Shown: positions 25,388 through 35,136, counted from the stretch's first letter. The stretch is DNA of 40,054 nt from Tissierellia bacterium (GCA_012735245.1 JAAYHU010000010.1:1-40054), one strand, 5' to 3'. Notes: generated by a model from the sequence alone, not told the origin. Made by a program: numbers and translations.

Positions 25388-26999
25388 ATACTACAGCTTT
25401 ATTTTTAACTATAAATACCTTATTATATTTGTCCTTAGTCTCTTTAAAGATAACATGGCTAACATTAACTACTGTTACTCCTTCTAGGCTTAAGAGGGTT
25501 TTTTCAATTTCCTGTGCTACCTTAGAGTCTAGACTGGCAAAGGCTTCATCTAGGAAGATGATCTTAGCGTTTGCCAAAAGGCCCCTTGCTATGGCTATCC
25601 TGGATCTTTCCCCTCCTGAAATATTCTTTCCATTATCATATATCATGGTATCCAATCCATTTGGCAAGCCCTTTACAAAATCACTAAGGCCAGCCCTTTC
25701 TATGGCAAGGTTAATTTCTTCATCACTGTAATCCTTATATAAGGTAATATTGTTTCTTACTGTATCTTCAAAAAGGAAGACCTGCTGCTCTACATTGGAA
25801 ATATTTTTAAAGTAGCTTTCCTTTTTTACATCCCTAAGGTTCTTGCCATCAATTAATATTTCACCCTTAGTGGGGTTGAAATATTTCCTTAATAGCTTAA
25901 GCAAAGTTGATTTTCCACCGCCACTGGGGCCCACAATCAAATATTTTTCACCCTTCTTTATGCTTATATCCATATTCTGTAATACTTCATTGTCGTCATA
26001 GCTAAAGGACACATTTTTAAAATCAATACTATGCTTAAAATCATCTAGGTCTAAGGTTTCTTCATAATCATCATGATTTTTTAAACTATGATCCATTTTT
26101 TCAAATAAGGATTTCACTGAAATAATTTTAGGGAAGATATCAGTTAAATTCATCAAGGGGAAGAACATTCCCTCCATATTATTTACTATTAGTATAACTG
26201 CTCCTGCTGTAATTGAACCCTTAATTGCCATATAAACTGATATCATGAAGATTAAGAAAATTGACATCATCATAATAAACTGCTGTAAGGCTGAAATATA
26301 AGTAGAAATCTTATCTATAATATAACCCTTATATTGTATATCCTTGCTTTTTTTAAAAAAGTCTTTCTTCACCTTATCATTTAAATTGTTGGCCTTAATG
26401 ATTTGAAAGGCCCCAAGGACTTCCTTAATATAGGATGTATATCCTTCAAATAAATCAGATCTTTGCCTTTCATGTCTTTGCAATGGCTTTCCTAAGATCA
26501 TGGTTAGTAGGGCTGATAATGCAGAGATGCCAATACCTATAAATAAGACTAAGGGACTAACTGAGGCCATTACGATGAAGGATACAAGAAAGCTAATAAA
26601 GCTAGCCCCTGTTTCGTATATGCCTACTAAGTATTTCTGCTCAACGTTATTCATATCATTAGTTAAGGCTGATAAGTACTTTGCATTGTTTTCCTCTTGA
26701 AATTCATTGATATTCTTTTTAAATAGGCTCTCTATATAATAGATTTTAGACTTTACTAAGGACCTATTTATATATAATCCCCTGGTAATTGAAGTTAATA
26801 GATATAGGGGAAGAAGAATTCCAGCTAGTATAAAGCCTTCAATGGCTTCTTTTTTAAACAGGCCCATATTGCCATCCAAGGCATGATCGACAATTCTCAT
26901 TATTTTAATTGACATATATCCATCTAGGCCAGCAGCCATGGCAAATATCAATAATGCTAAAATTAAATATGGTATCCCTCTATTTATTGCTTTTTTCAT
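25386..26999 (-). CDS. ABC exporter half-transporter, subunit B
   Basis: This is a fused membrane-ATPase half-transporter of 537 residues. Residues 1-300 hold about six membrane helices. The nucleotide domain has Walker A GPSGGGKS at 357-364, signature ISGGERSR, Walker B IIFLDEAFASLD with the catalytic Glu, and an H-loop in VNVSHV. There is no peptidase C39 domain. Its ATG overlaps the stop of the upstream half-transporter (ATGA), so the two almost certainly form a heterodimer. The substrate is unknown. No dedicated precursor peptide or modification gene is next to it. Confidence 0.9.
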   Translation of the reverse strand: MKKAINRGIPYLILALLIFAMAAGLDGYMSIKIMRIVDHALDGNMGLFKKEAIEGFILAGILLPLYLLTSITRGLYINRSLVKSKIYYIESLFKKNINEFQEENNAKYLSALTNDMNNVEQKYLVGIYETGASFISFLVSFIVMASVSPLVLFIGIGISALSALLTMILGKPLQRHERQRSDLFEGYTSYIKEVLGAFQIIKANNLNDKVKKDFFKKSKDIQYKGYIIDKISTYISALQQFIMMMSIFLIFMISVYMAIKGSITAGAVILIVNNMEGMFFPLMNLTDIFPKIISVKSLFEKMDHSLKNHDDYEETLDLDDFKHSIDFKNVSFSYDDNEVLQNMDISIKKGEKYLIVGPSGGGKSTLLKLLRKYFNPTKGEILIDGKNLRDVKKESYFKNISNVEQQVFLFEDTVRNNITLYKDYSDEEINLAIERAGLSDFVKGLPNGLDTMIYDNGKNISGGERSRIAIARGLLANAKIIFLDEAFASLDSKVAQEIEKTLLSLEGVTVVNVSHVIFKETKDKYNKVFIVKNKAVV

Positions 27000-28642
27000 A
27001 TGGCCACCTCCATGAAATATTCATTGGCAGCATATTGGTTTACCTGGCCATTGCTAATCTCTAAAACATAATCATACCTTTCTGTTATTCCCTCATAGTA
27101 TCTGTGGGATATAGCTATTACAGTCCTATTTAATGAAAGAATCGTTTCTTCTACTTTCCTGCCTAGTTCCTCATCTAAGCTAGAAGTAGCCTCATCTACA
27201 AACAAGACCTCAGAATTTTTAATTATTGCCCTGGCAATGGAAATTCTCTGCCTTTCTCCCCCAGATAGGTTTTTTCCATTTTCTAGGACCATTTCATAAA
27301 TTCCATTTTCCTTTTTTGTCAATAGGCTGTCTAAGCCTGATTTTTTAGCTGCCTCTAAGACTTCTTCTTCAGTATATGGCTTATATAGGGCTATATTATT
27401 AAATATGGTGTCCTCAAATAAGAAAACGTCTTGATATATGAAGGAAACCTTGTCGTTTAAGCTTTTTTCCTTTATCTCCCTATAGTCTACTCCATCTACT
27501 GTAATCTCTCCTGTGTAGTCATCATAGATCATAGATAATAGTTTTATTAAGGTGGATTTTCCTGCTCCACTGGGACCCTTGATTAAATATTTTTTTCCCT
27601 TTTCAATCTTAAAGGATACATCCTTAAAGATTTCCTTTTCTCCATAACTGAAAGAAAGGTTTTTTACCTCTATTTCCTTTTCAAATATGAAGTCCTTTTC
27701 CCTACATAAGTTATTCGAAGTGTCTTCTTCGTACTCAGTAATCTTATCAAATATTCTTACTGAAGATTTTAATTGATTTACCCTGGGTAAAACTGCAATT
27801 ATAGTCCAAATACAGCCATTGGCCATTTGGACCATGAAGGTTGCCCTTGTTAAAGATATACCACTCATAAATAAACTGGCTAAATATACTAAGGAAATAA
27901 GCATAAAAGTCGAACCTAATAGTTCCATTATCTTTCTTTGCCCATCTGTATAAATATTGTAGTCTAATTTCTTCCTTTCAAGGCCAGTTACAGATTTTAA
28001 AGCCTTAGAGAGAAATTCATCTTCTATTCTATTTAATTTTAATATTTCAAGGCCATTGAAGGTATTAGACATATCTACTGCAAATTTTTCATTTTCTTCA
28101 GATACCTTTTCCTGTAGTGATATAGTCCTTTTTTCAAAAGACTTGCTTACTATAAACAATATAATAGATGCTGAAAATGCCATTAATGCAAACTTAATAT
28201 TTAGGAAGGCAATTATAGTCAACGAAACTACATATACCCCAATATTGTAAATAATATTGATTAGGGATAGGAAAAAGTCCCTTTCAATTATGTTGATATC
28301 ATTTATAAGATTAGATATATATGTATCCTTAGATTTTTGGCTAAAATGTTTATATGAAGAATTTATAATCTTATCAAAGGCTAAAATCCTTACATCTAAA
28401 AGGGTATCCCTCATAAAGGAAATCCTCATAAATCTAGATATAATAAATAATACAACTCCCAATATGACAAGGCCAAGTGTTATCAGGGAAATCTTGATGA
28501 AGTAATCCATACTCCCAACCTGAACACTACCTATTAGCAATGCTATGGCAAAGTTAATAAGAGACCGATCGATTACTGGAAGCAAGCAAGCTAAAACATA
28601 TAATAGAAATCTTGGTTTTCTTTTCAGTAAAAGCTCTTTCAA
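26996..28642 (-). CDS. ABC exporter half-transporter, subunit A
   Basis: This is the partner half-transporter, 548 residues from the start I choose. Membrane helices lie in about 1-300. The ATPase has Walker A GPSGAGKST, signature LSGGERQR, Walker B VLFVDEATSSLD, and H-loop ISHRYYEG. The start is TTG at 28642 (encoding MKELLLKRKPRF), with AAAGGGGT seven bases upstream. The longer in-frame start at 28738 lies inside the -35 promoter region and cannot be right. Both sites of the pair look ATP-competent, unlike many heterodimers with one degenerate site. Drug or peptide export is possible, but nothing here decides it. Confidence 0.9.
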   Translation of the reverse strand: MKELLLKRKPRFLLYVLACLLPVIDRSLINFAIALLIGSVQVGSMDYFIKISLITLGLVILGVVLFIISRFMRISFMRDTLLDVRILAFDKIINSSYKHFSQKSKDTYISNLINDINIIERDFFLSLINIIYNIGVYVVSLTIIAFLNIKFALMAFSASIILFIVSKSFEKRTISLQEKVSEENEKFAVDMSNTFNGLEILKLNRIEDEFLSKALKSVTGLERKKLDYNIYTDGQRKIMELLGSTFMLISLVYLASLFMSGISLTRATFMVQMANGCIWTIIAVLPRVNQLKSSVRIFDKITEYEEDTSNNLCREKDFIFEKEIEVKNLSFSYGEKEIFKDVSFKIEKGKKYLIKGPSGAGKSTLIKLLSMIYDDYTGEITVDGVDYREIKEKSLNDKVSFIYQDVFLFEDTIFNNIALYKPYTEEEVLEAAKKSGLDSLLTKKENGIYEMVLENGKNLSGGERQRISIARAIIKNSEVLFVDEATSSLDEELGRKVEETILSLNRTVIAISHRYYEGITERYDYVLEISNGQVNQYAANEYFMEVAI

Positions 28643-28709
28643 TTCTATACCCCTTTCAACAACTTTGTCATAATTATGAATTTTGAATTTTATTGGCGCC
28701 ACTAAAAAT

Positions 28710-28738
28710 ATAATAGTATTAATCCTTAAATATGTCAA
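28710..28738 (-). promoter_or_regulatory. Promoter of the ABC exporter operon
   Basis: TTGACA (28733-28738) and TATTAT (28710-28715) on the minus strand have a 17-bp spacer. This predicts a start near 28703, which supports the TTG start at 28642. Confidence 0.8.
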
Positions 28739-28754
28739 TATATTTTTTAATTTT

Positions 28755-28803
28755 TTTAAGGTTATTCCTTAAATATTTTAATTTATTAATTAAATATTTT
28801 AAT
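28755..28803. promoter_or_regulatory. Operator-like inverted repeat and direct repeats
   Basis: Just upstream of the -35 lies TTTAAGG-5-CCTTAAA (28755-28773). Two direct copies of TTAAATATTTTAAT follow at 28769-28782 and 28790-28803, 21 bp apart, about two helix turns. They may be binding sites for a regulator. No regulator gene is adjacent. Very high AT content means chance is possible. Confidence 0.4.
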
Positions 28804-28879
28804 CCGCCCTTCTAATCTTAATAAATGATTTAAGTTTATATTAATTTTTTTGCAAATACTATTTACCGGAGGGGCTCAT

Positions 28880-28903
28880 ATGAAAAAAAGAAGATTGTTC
28901 TGA
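28880..28903 (+). other. Tiny ORF with strong ribosome site (MKKRRLF)
   Basis: Within the 400-bp gap 28643-29040, a GGAGGGG site precedes an ATG that opens only seven codons, MKKRRLF, then stops. It runs divergently from the ABC exporter genes. It could be a leader peptide, the 5' stump of a decayed gene, or chance. The rest of 28804-28963 shows only AT-rich sequence without a convincing gene. Confidence 0.3.
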
Positions 28904-28963
28904 AAAAAACTTTAAATTCTATAGTGGAAAAAAAGTGAAACCATGAGGTCCATTTATATAAAC

Positions 28964-28996
28964 AAAAATAGAGGATTGAATAAATCATCCTCTATT
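28964..28996 (-). terminator. Terminator of the pyr operon
   Basis: AATAGAGGAT and ATCCTCTATT form a 10-bp stem, followed on the minus strand by TTTTT. It lies 45 bases past the pyrE stop. Confidence 0.8.
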
Positions 28997-29040
28997 AAAA
29001 TCTTAATTATTAATTTCATTGTATACTTGCCTTTTAAATA

Positions 29041-29598
29041 TTATAGTATTTTTCTACTTCCTGGTTTTACTACTGGAAGATTTTCTTTACATAAGGGACA
29101 AGCTTCTTTTTCAAAAGTATTTATTTCCAACTTAGTACCTGCATACAAGGGATATTCAATATCTCCCTTAGATCTATCCACTATACAGGCTATACCTAAT
29201 ACAATTCCGCCATAAGCTTCTACAACCCTAATGGCTTCATAGGCTGATTTCCCTGTGGTAACCACATCTTCTGCTATTAGAACCCTTTGCCCCTTTTCTA
29301 TATGAAAACCTCTTTTTAACCTCATCTCTCCATCTTCTCTTTCTGTAAATATGGCAGGTTTACCTAGCTGACGGCCTAGCTCGTAGGCCACTATTATACC
29401 GCCCATGGCAGGGCCTACAACTAAGTCTATATCCAAGTCTCTAAGCTTTTCTACTACTACAGCCAAGGCCTTTTCTGCCTTGTCTGGGTATTGCAAAAGT
29501 CTAGCACATTGTACATATTTATCACTATGCTTTCCCGATGACAACAGAAAATGTCCCTCAAGTAAGGCATCGGATTCCTTTAATAGATCTAAAACCAC
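29041..29598 (-). CDS. pyrE: Orotate phosphoribosyltransferase
   Basis: The enzyme joins orotate to PRPP to make OMP, the fifth step of pyrimidine synthesis. It has 185 residues. The PRPP-binding motif [16 protein letters not shown] is at 106-121, with [15 protein letters not shown] nearby. The C-terminal CPLCKEN Cys pair is a feature of one PyrE branch. The start is a GTG at 29598 with GGAGGGATTAAG before it. It is the last gene of the pyr operon, 15 bp after pyrD. Confidence 0.94.
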   Translation of the reverse strand: MVLDLLKESDALLEGHFLLSSGKHSDKYVQCARLLQYPDKAEKALAVVVEKLRDLDIDLVVGPAMGGIIVAYELGRQLGKPAIFTEREDGEMRLKRGFHIEKGQRVLIAEDVVTTGKSAYEAIRVVEAYGGIVLGIACIVDRSKGDIEYPLYAGTKLEINTFEKEACPLCKENLPVVKPGSRKIL

Positions 29599-29613
29599 CT
29601 TAATCCCTCCAAG

Positions 29614-30510
29614 CTATATGATTCCCCTTATTTCATCCAGGGATTTGATACCTTCTTCCCTCATAAACTCCTGAATCCCATTGATTATATCTACCATAAT
29701 ATCTGGCTTTATAAAATTGGCACTGCCTACCTGTATTGCTGTGGCTCCTGCCATAATAAACTCAATGGCATCTTTCCAGTTTACAATTCCACCTATTCCG
29801 ATTATAGGTACATCTACTACCTGGCTGACTTCATAAACCATCCTAAGGGCTATGGGCTTAATACAGGGGCCAGAAAGGCCAGCAGTTATATTTTCAAAGA
29901 CGGGTTTTCTTCTGTAAATATCTACGGCTAGGGCATTGAAGGTATTGACTAAGGAAAGCCCGTCTGCTCCAGCCTTTACACAAGAGTAGGCCATTTCTTG
30001 AATATTCTCCGCATTGGGAGATAATTTTACAATTAAGGGCTTTTTAGCCACCTTTTTGGCCTCTCTAACTATTTCTTCCGCACTGCTGCATTTAATTCCA
30101 AAGGCCATTCCCCCCTCTTTTACATTGGGGCAGGAGATGTTCAGTTCTATGAAATGAATAGAAGTGTTATTCAATAGTTCAATTCCTTCTAAGTATTCCT
30201 CTATGGTGCTGCCACCTAAGTTTGCTAAAATAACTATATCCTTACTTTCTAAAAAGGGTAGCTCATCTTCTATAAATCCCTTAACTCCTGGATTTTGCAA
30301 GCCTATACTGTTCATAAGGCCAGAGGCTGTTTCATATATCCTAATGCCCTTGTTCCCGTCTCTTTTATTCAATGTAAGGCCCTTTGTAGATATGCCCCCT
30401 AAGCTTTCTATGGGGAAGTATTCATCGAATTCTCTACCAAATCCAAAGGTTCCAGAGGCAGCTATAACAGGATTTTTCAATTCAACTCCTAATATATCAA
30501 CCTTAGTCAT
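29614..30510 (-). CDS. pyrD: Dihydroorotate dehydrogenase B, catalytic subunit
   Basis: This is the FMN subunit of the NAD-linked class 1B enzyme, which oxidises dihydroorotate to orotate. It has 298 residues. The active-site Cys is in [17 protein letters not shown]. The N-terminus [22 protein letters not shown] and [16 protein letters not shown] are class 1B features. It needs PyrK as partner, whose gene overlaps its start by 8 bp. Confidence 0.95.
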   Translation of the reverse strand: MTKVDILGVELKNPVIAASGTFGFGREFDEYFPIESLGGISTKGLTLNKRDGNKGIRIYETASGLMNSIGLQNPGVKGFIEDELPFLESKDIVILANLGGSTIEEYLEGIELLNNTSIHFIELNISCPNVKEGGMAFGIKCSSAEEIVREAKKVAKKPLIVKLSPNAENIQEMAYSCVKAGADGLSLVNTFNALAVDIYRRKPVFENITAGLSGPCIKPIALRMVYEVSQVVDVPIIGIGGIVNWKDAIEFIMAGATAIQVGSANFIKPDIMVDIINGIQEFMREEGIKSLDEIRGII

Positions 30511-31243
30511 TGAAAACTACCTCCTCCCCTTTAAAGACAGGCCCTTCCTTACATACCCTTTCTATTCCCCTTACAGTTTCTATGGTGCAGCCAAGGCAGG
30601 CTCCTATTCCACAAGCCATGCGGTTTTCCATGGAAACAAATACTGGCACCCTAGCCTTACATATATTTACCACAGCCCTAATCATGGGCATAGGTCCACA
30701 GGCATAAACTAAGTCAAAATCTCCAGGATCAAATAAATCCGTTACAAGCCCCTTATGTCCAAGGCTGCCATTTTCTGTGGCTATATTTACGGTTTTCACA
30801 TATGGCCTAATTTGATCTAAAAAATAAGCATTATTCCTAAACCCGCTAAAAATATGAATTTCCCCGGACAGGTTCTTGGCTAGGTATAGCATTGGAGCAA
30901 TCCCTATGCCTCCAGATATTAAGGCAATTTTACCTGCCTGACTTAAATCAAATCCATTGCCTAAGGGGCCTAGGAGGCTTAAGCCATCACCCTTTTTTAG
31001 CTTAGAAATTATATGGGTCCCCTTCCCTTTTACTTCGTACAAAAACTTAATCCTCCCACTGTCTATGTCTGCAATACTAAGGGGTCTTGGAAGGAAGGGA
31101 TCCGTTCCTTCCCAACTCCTTAACATATAGAATTGACCTGGAATACCTTGAAAATTTCCTTCTAAGACTAATTCATATATATTAGGACTAATTTCAGTAT
31201 TGGAAAAAACAATTCCTTTCCTATAACTATCCTTCAAAACCAA
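30503..31243 (-). CDS. pyrK: Dihydroorotate dehydrogenase B, electron transfer subunit
   Basis: This FAD and 2Fe-2S protein passes electrons from PyrD to NAD+, 246 residues. FAD contact is RPLSIAD near 53-59, with the nucleotide-binding SGGIGIAP. The 2Fe-2S ligands are C211, C216, C219 and C231, in [14 protein letters not shown] and VCKEGPVF. It overlaps pyrF by about 17 bp. Starts are TTG at 31243 or a second TTG two codons later, where the GGAGGATA spacing is better; the exact N-terminus is uncertain. Confidence 0.95.
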   Translation of the reverse strand: MVLKDSYRKGIVFSNTEISPNIYELVLEGNFQGIPGQFYMLRSWEGTDPFLPRPLSIADIDSGRIKFLYEVKGKGTHIISKLKKGDGLSLLGPLGNGFDLSQAGKIALISGGIGIAPMLYLAKNLSGEIHIFSGFRNNAYFLDQIRPYVKTVNIATENGSLGHKGLVTDLFDPGDFDLVYACGPMPMIRAVVNICKARVPVFVSMENRMACGIGACLGCTIETVRGIERVCKEGPVFKGEEVVFND

Positions 31244-32084
31244 TATCCTCCCTCATCTTAAGTACAGCTTCCCTTGTATATTCTTCAAACTTCTTATATC
31301 CATCATCATATTTCATATAGGCAGTAATAATTCCCCTTGAAGAGTTTACAATTCCACCATTGCCCTTGTTCAAGTATAGGCTTACATCTTTCCCTCTTGC
31401 TCCTTGAGCTCCATAACCAGGTATTAGGAAATACATATTTTTATACCTTTCTCTTATTTCTATGGCTTCATCTGTATGGGTACCACCTACTACTCCACCT
31501 ATTAGGCTATAGCCTGAACTGCCCATATATTTTTCACCTAACTCCTCTAATTTATCTCCAACATGATAGTAAAGGTGTTTACCATCTACCTTTAAATATT
31601 CTATATCCTTAGCACCAGGGTTAGAGGTCCTAAGCAGGACAAAAATCCCCTTATTACCCTTATCTAGATATTTAAAATATGGGGTTAAACTATCAAATCC
31701 CATATAGGGATTTAAGGTTATAAAATCTACTTCAAAATCTCCTTCAAAATGAGCTTTGGCATACATTTCAGCAGTGGAACTAATATCTCCCCTTTTTATA
31801 TCTCCTATGGCTAAGGCTTTAACCCTCCTTAGATAGTTTAAAGTCTTCATATATCCAAACAGTCCTCGCAATCCATTGGCTTCATAAAATGCAATCTGCA
31901 ATTTATAAACTGCAGTTATATCATAAGTACAATCTATTATCCTTTTATTAAACTGAAATATAGCCTCATCAATATCCCCATATCTCCTTTTCATCTTTTC
32001 AGGAATATAGTCTAAGCTAGTATCCAATCCAACACAGACATTACCCTTTTTTTCAACTTCCTCATAGAGCCTATCTATAATCAC
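31227..32084 (-). CDS. pyrF: Orotidine 5'-phosphate decarboxylase, type 2
   Basis: The enzyme decarboxylates OMP to UMP, the last step of the pathway. It has 285 residues, the larger type 2 form. The N-terminal GLDTSLDYIP and the active-site Lys region AIGDIKRGDISSTAEMYAKA are type 2 signatures, as is GYGAQGARGKDV near the C-terminal phosphate site. The start is a GTG at 32084 with a strong AGGAGGTGAGACT site. It has an 11-bp gap from pyrC. Confidence 0.95.
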   Translation of the reverse strand: MIIDRLYEEVEKKGNVCVGLDTSLDYIPEKMKRRYGDIDEAIFQFNKRIIDCTYDITAVYKLQIAFYEANGLRGLFGYMKTLNYLRRVKALAIGDIKRGDISSTAEMYAKAHFEGDFEVDFITLNPYMGFDSLTPYFKYLDKGNKGIFVLLRTSNPGAKDIEYLKVDGKHLYYHVGDKLEELGEKYMGSSGYSLIGGVVGGTHTDEAIEIRERYKNMYFLIPGYGAQGARGKDVSLYLNKGNGGIVNSSRGIITAYMKYDDGYKKFEEYTREAVLKMREDIGFEG

Positions 32085-32095
32085 AGTCTCACCTC

Positions 32096-33280
32096 CTAAG
32101 GGGCAGAATATTTGATTACCCCATTTTTTATGGTCATCTTTACTTCACCATAGAACTTCATTCCATTAAAGGGGGTATTCCTTCCCTTGGATAAAAATTT
32201 CCCCCTATCTACTACAATTTCCTTTTCCAAATCTATTAGAACCACATCACCATCATAGCCCCTTTCTATCTTCCCCTTCTTTACATCCATTATCCTGCCT
32301 GGGTTTCCTGACATTAACTTAGAAAGCTTACTTAAGTCGATTCTACCAGTCCTTACTAAAGTGGTATAAGATACGGAAAAGGCAGTTTCAAGTCCAGACA
32401 AGCCAGGAGCCCCCCTAAGCTTGTCTTCCTCCGTATGAGGGGCATGATCAGTAGCTATGGCATCTACAGTCCCATCTATTATTCCTTCTATTAAAGCATC
32501 TACATCTTCTTTTGACCTTATAGGAGGATTTACCTTATAGTCATTATCCCATAAGGCTATATGATGGGGGGTCACTTCACAGCTTATATTTGCCCCCTGG
32601 GCCTTTCCCCTTCTAACTTCTTCAATGGCCTCCTTGGTACTTACATGACATAAATGGAGCCTTGCTCCCGTCTCCTTTGATAGGTAAATATCTCTAAGGG
32701 TGATGATATTTTCAGATATCCTATAATCGATGGGAGTTAAGTCCTCATCCTCTCCATGGACCATAATAGTTAAGCCCTTTTCTAAGGCTTTTAACATGGC
32801 CTTATACATGACTATATTTGACTTAATCCCCTTTCCATCATCGGATATGAACTTTACCCTTTCATCTAGGCTGTCTAAATGACTAAGGGTGTGTCCATCA
32901 AAATCCTTAGTAATTGATACTACTTGGTGAAGGTCTACTAAGTCCAGTTCTTTTCCCCTCTTTAGTACATAGTCTACTATATCCATAGAACTACAGACTG
33001 GCTTAGTATTGGCCATTAGGTTTACTAGGGTATAGCCCCCCCTTAGGGCAGCTAAGCTACCTGTATATAAATCCTCCTTATTGGTATAACCTGGATCCCT
33101 AAAATGGGCATGTAAGTCGATAAAGGAAGGCATCAGGGTTAAACCCTTAGCATCTATAATTTCACAATCAAAGTTCAGGTCTTTTCCAAAATCCTCTATT
33201 TTGCCATCTTTTATATATAAATCCCCCATAAAATCCTTAGTTTCATCTACTATCCTTACACCTTTAATTAGGACCTCCAT
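32096..33280 (-). CDS. pyrC: Dihydroorotase
   Basis: This zinc amidohydrolase closes carbamoyl aspartate to dihydroorotate. It has 394 residues, class I. Metal histidines are H57 and H59 in DLHAHFRDPG, and a later motif is ATDHAPHT. I use the ATG at 33280 (MEVLIKGV) because GGGAGGGGTAAA precedes it and the family begins there; the longer in-frame extension lies within the pyrI end. It directly follows the pyrI stop. Confidence 0.95.
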   Translation of the reverse strand: MEVLIKGVRIVDETKDFMGDLYIKDGKIEDFGKDLNFDCEIIDAKGLTLMPSFIDLHAHFRDPGYTNKEDLYTGSLAALRGGYTLVNLMANTKPVCSSMDIVDYVLKRGKELDLVDLHQVVSITKDFDGHTLSHLDSLDERVKFISDDGKGIKSNIVMYKAMLKALEKGLTIMVHGEDEDLTPIDYRISENIITLRDIYLSKETGARLHLCHVSTKEAIEEVRRGKAQGANISCEVTPHHIALWDNDYKVNPPIRSKEDVDALIEGIIDGTVDAIATDHAPHTEEDKLRGAPGLSGLETAFSVSYTTLVRTGRIDLSKLSKLMSGNPGRIMDVKKGKIERGYDGDVVLIDLEKEIVVDRGKFLSKGRNTPFNGMKFYGEVKMTIKNGVIKYSAP

Positions 33281-33281
33281 T

Positions 33282-33710
33282 TTACCCCTCCCAGGAATAA
33301 ATCTGATCACAGTATTCACATTTATATATCCCCTTATTTTCATCTAGTAAAACAAATTTATGAATAATTCCCTTTTCTTCCGAAGTAATACATCTGGGAT
33401 TTTTGCATTTTATAATTCCTTCAACCTTTTCTGGCAGGGATAGATTTATCTTTTCTACGATTTTTTCATCTTCAATGATGTTTATGGTAATATTGGGATC
33501 AATAAACCCCAACATAGTCAAATCTAAGTCTATTACGTTTTCAATCTTTATCATATCTTTTCTCCCATACTTTCTACTTGTGGCATTCATAATCAATGCC
33601 ACTGTAAAATTAGCCTTATCTAATTTTAGATACTCAAATATTTTAATACCATATCCTGGTTTTATATGGTCTATAACTATACCCTTGGTTATACTATTTA
33701 TATTTAACAT
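33282..33710 (-). CDS. pyrI: Aspartate carbamoyltransferase regulatory chain
   Basis: This is the allosteric nucleotide-binding chain of ATCase, 142 residues. The zinc ligands are C102, C107, C131 and C134 (C-x4-C and C-x2-C). The N-terminal part contains [18 protein letters not shown], the nucleotide-binding domain of PyrI. Its ATG follows the pyrB stop without a gap. Its presence suggests feedback control of the enzyme in addition to PyrR attenuation. Confidence 0.95.
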   Translation of the reverse strand: MLNINSITKGIVIDHIKPGYGIKIFEYLKLDKANFTVALIMNATSRKYGRKDMIKIENVIDLDLTMLGFIDPNITINIIEDEKIVEKINLSLPEKVEGIIKCKNPRCITSEEKGIIHKFVLLDENKGIYKCEYCDQIYSWEG

Positions 33711-34634
33711 CTAGCTCACCCCCAAAAGTTTTGCTATAAGTGCCATTCTAACAAACATACCAAATTTCACCTGTTTAAAATACCAGGCCCTAGGGTCACT
33801 ATCTACCTCCATGCTTATTTCATTAACCCTTGGCAGTGGATGTAAAATAGTTAGATCTTTTTTTGCACTCTTGAGTTTCTCCCTATCCAGTATATAACTA
33901 TCCTTTAATCTAATATAGTCTGCCTCATTGAAAAACCTTTCTTTCTGCACCCTAGTCATATATAGTATATCCAAGCTGTCGATGACATCTTCAAGCCTTT
34001 CAACTTCAATATAGTTTATTAGTTTTCTATCTAATACCTCAGTTTTTATATATTTGGGAATCTGCAATTCATTGGGGGAAATAAGTATAAATTTTATATT
34101 TTCGTATCTGGACATGGCTTTAATTAGGGAATGAACTGTTCGACCAAATTTAAGGTCGCCGCAAAGCCCAATGGTTAGATTAGAAATTTTACCCTTGGCT
34201 ATTTTAATTGTTAATAGGTCTGTTAGGGTCTGAGTAGGATGTTGATGGCCACCATCACCAGCATTAATTAATGGGACAGGGGAAAATTGTGACGCATACT
34301 TGGGAGCTCCTTCCTTTGGGTGGCGCATTGCAATGATGTCTGTATATGAACCCACAGTTCTTATGGTGTCAGGCAAGTTTTCTCCCTTAGCAACTGAACT
34401 AGAACTGGGCTCAGAAAAACCAACTACTTTACCACCTAGTCTGAGCATGGCAGTCTCAAAACTAAGTCTGGTCCTAGTACTTGGTTCGTAAAATAAGGTT
34501 CCTAAGATTTTACCTTCGCATGTGTGGGCAAAATCCTCTGGATTTTTGATGATTTCTTCTGCCAATGAGAAAATCTCATCAAGTTCTTCCACAGTAAAAT
34601 CTTGGGGGTCAATTAGATGCCTACCCTTTAACAT
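33711..34634 (-). CDS. pyrB: Aspartate carbamoyltransferase catalytic chain
   Basis: The enzyme forms carbamoyl aspartate, the committed pyrimidine step. It has 307 residues. The carbamoyl phosphate motif STRTR is at 52-56 within [23 protein letters not shown] near the C-terminus contacts substrate. It is the first gene of pyrB-I-C-F-K-D-E. Neither carA, carB nor pyrR is in the window. An AAGGAGG site precedes the ATG, and the PyrR attenuator lies upstream. Confidence 0.96.
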   Translation of the reverse strand: MLKGRHLIDPQDFTVEELDEIFSLAEEIIKNPEDFAHTCEGKILGTLFYEPSTRTRLSFETAMLRLGGKVVGFSEPSSSSVAKGENLPDTIRTVGSYTDIIAMRHPKEGAPKYASQFSPVPLINAGDGGHQHPTQTLTDLLTIKIAKGKISNLTIGLCGDLKFGRTVHSLIKAMSRYENIKFILISPNELQIPKYIKTEVLDRKLINYIEVERLEDVIDSLDILYMTRVQKERFFNEADYIRLKDSYILDREKLKSAKKDLTILHPLPRVNEISMEVDSDPRAWYFKQVKFGMFVRMALIAKLLGVS

Positions 34635-34678
34635 TTTAAAACCTCCTTCACGACTGCACCCTTTAAAGGATTACATGG

Positions 34679-34752
34679 AAAAAGCCTTCCCGTAGGAAGG
34701 CACACTAATAGCACGTACGTATTTGTAACCCTTCCTAACCTCTCTGGATTAG
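34679..34752 (-). promoter_or_regulatory. PyrR-type attenuator in the pyr leader
   Basis: The minus strand has a PyrR-binding hairpin, CTAATCCAGAGAGGTTAG (34735-34752), matching the known ARUCCNGNGAGGYU core. Downstream is a terminator: GCCTTCC-4-GGAAGGC with five T (34679-34701). TAGGAAGG (34730-34737) is fully complementary to CCTTCCTA in the terminator's 5' arm (34693-34700), giving an 8-bp antiterminator that competes with it. PyrR bound to UMP would stabilise the hairpin and favour termination. The pyrR gene is not in the window. Confidence 0.88.
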
Positions 34753-34773
34753 ATTAAAGGTATATTTTTTTAT

Positions 34774-34802
34774 AGGATATCATAGATAAGATAAAATGTC
34801 TA
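34774..34802 (-). promoter_or_regulatory. pyr operon promoter
   Basis: On the minus strand TAGACA (34797-34802) and TATCCT (34774-34779) are 17 bp apart. The -10 is weak, but the position, about 20 bases before the PyrR hairpin, fits the start of the leader. Confidence 0.5.
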
Positions 34803-34818
34803 TGTTTTTTTATAAACA

Positions 34819-34849
34819 ACCCCCTGACTAAGACACCTAGTCAGGGGGT
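34819..34849 (-). terminator. Terminator of the coat protein genes
   Basis: A 12-bp stem, ACCCCCTGACTA with TAGTCAGGGGGT and a 7-base loop, is followed by TTGTTT on the minus strand. Confidence 0.85.
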
Positions 34850-34854
34850 AATGC

Positions 34855-35136
34855 CTATCTCATTTGACTCATTTGGCTAGTATTGTTTACTGCAGCTTGC
34901 AATGAGCTTTTTATTTGATTTACATCGTTTTTATTGGCCTGTGGTGCAGGAGTATAATAACCTTTTTGTTCTGCTATTTGGTACAATTGATATTGGAATT
35001 GCTCCGCTTCATTTCTTAAAGTCTGAAAAGTTGATCTCAACTGCTGATTTGAACATTCTTGTATAGCCATTGTATAAGCATTTATGCTGGCCTTAGTACC
35101 TGCTAAAAGATCATTAACTATGTCCCTTTCGTACAT
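34855..35136 (-). CDS. CotF-like spore coat protein
   Basis: This is a 93-residue helical protein resembling the CotF coat domain. YERDIVNDLLAGTKASINAYTMAIQEC is the typical first helix, followed by RSTFQTLRNEAEQFQYQLYQIAEQKGYY. The C-terminal tail is rich in Gln, Asn and Ser. It is the second of a two-gene spore-coat-like unit, with GGAGGTAAGG upstream. It indicates that the organism makes spores. Assignment is by motif; location in the coat is inferred. Confidence 0.85.
   Translation of the reverse strand: MYERDIVNDLLAGTKASINAYTMAIQECSNQQLRSTFQTLRNEAEQFQYQLYQIAEQKGYYTPAPQANKNDVNQIKSSLQAAVNNTSQMSQMR

Noticed and set aside
25386-28903. Bacteriocin or modified-peptide export system
   Set aside because: The ABC pair lacks a peptidase domain, no modification enzyme is near, and the seven-codon ORF is too short to be a convincing precursor.
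28943-29215. 90-codon plus-strand frame after the mini-ORF
   Set aside because: It runs through the pyr terminator and antisense to pyrE, with no ribosome site.
30164-30712. 182-codon plus-strand frame opposite pyrD/pyrK
   Set aside because: The minus-strand genes have complete catalytic motifs; this frame has no family resemblance or ribosome site.
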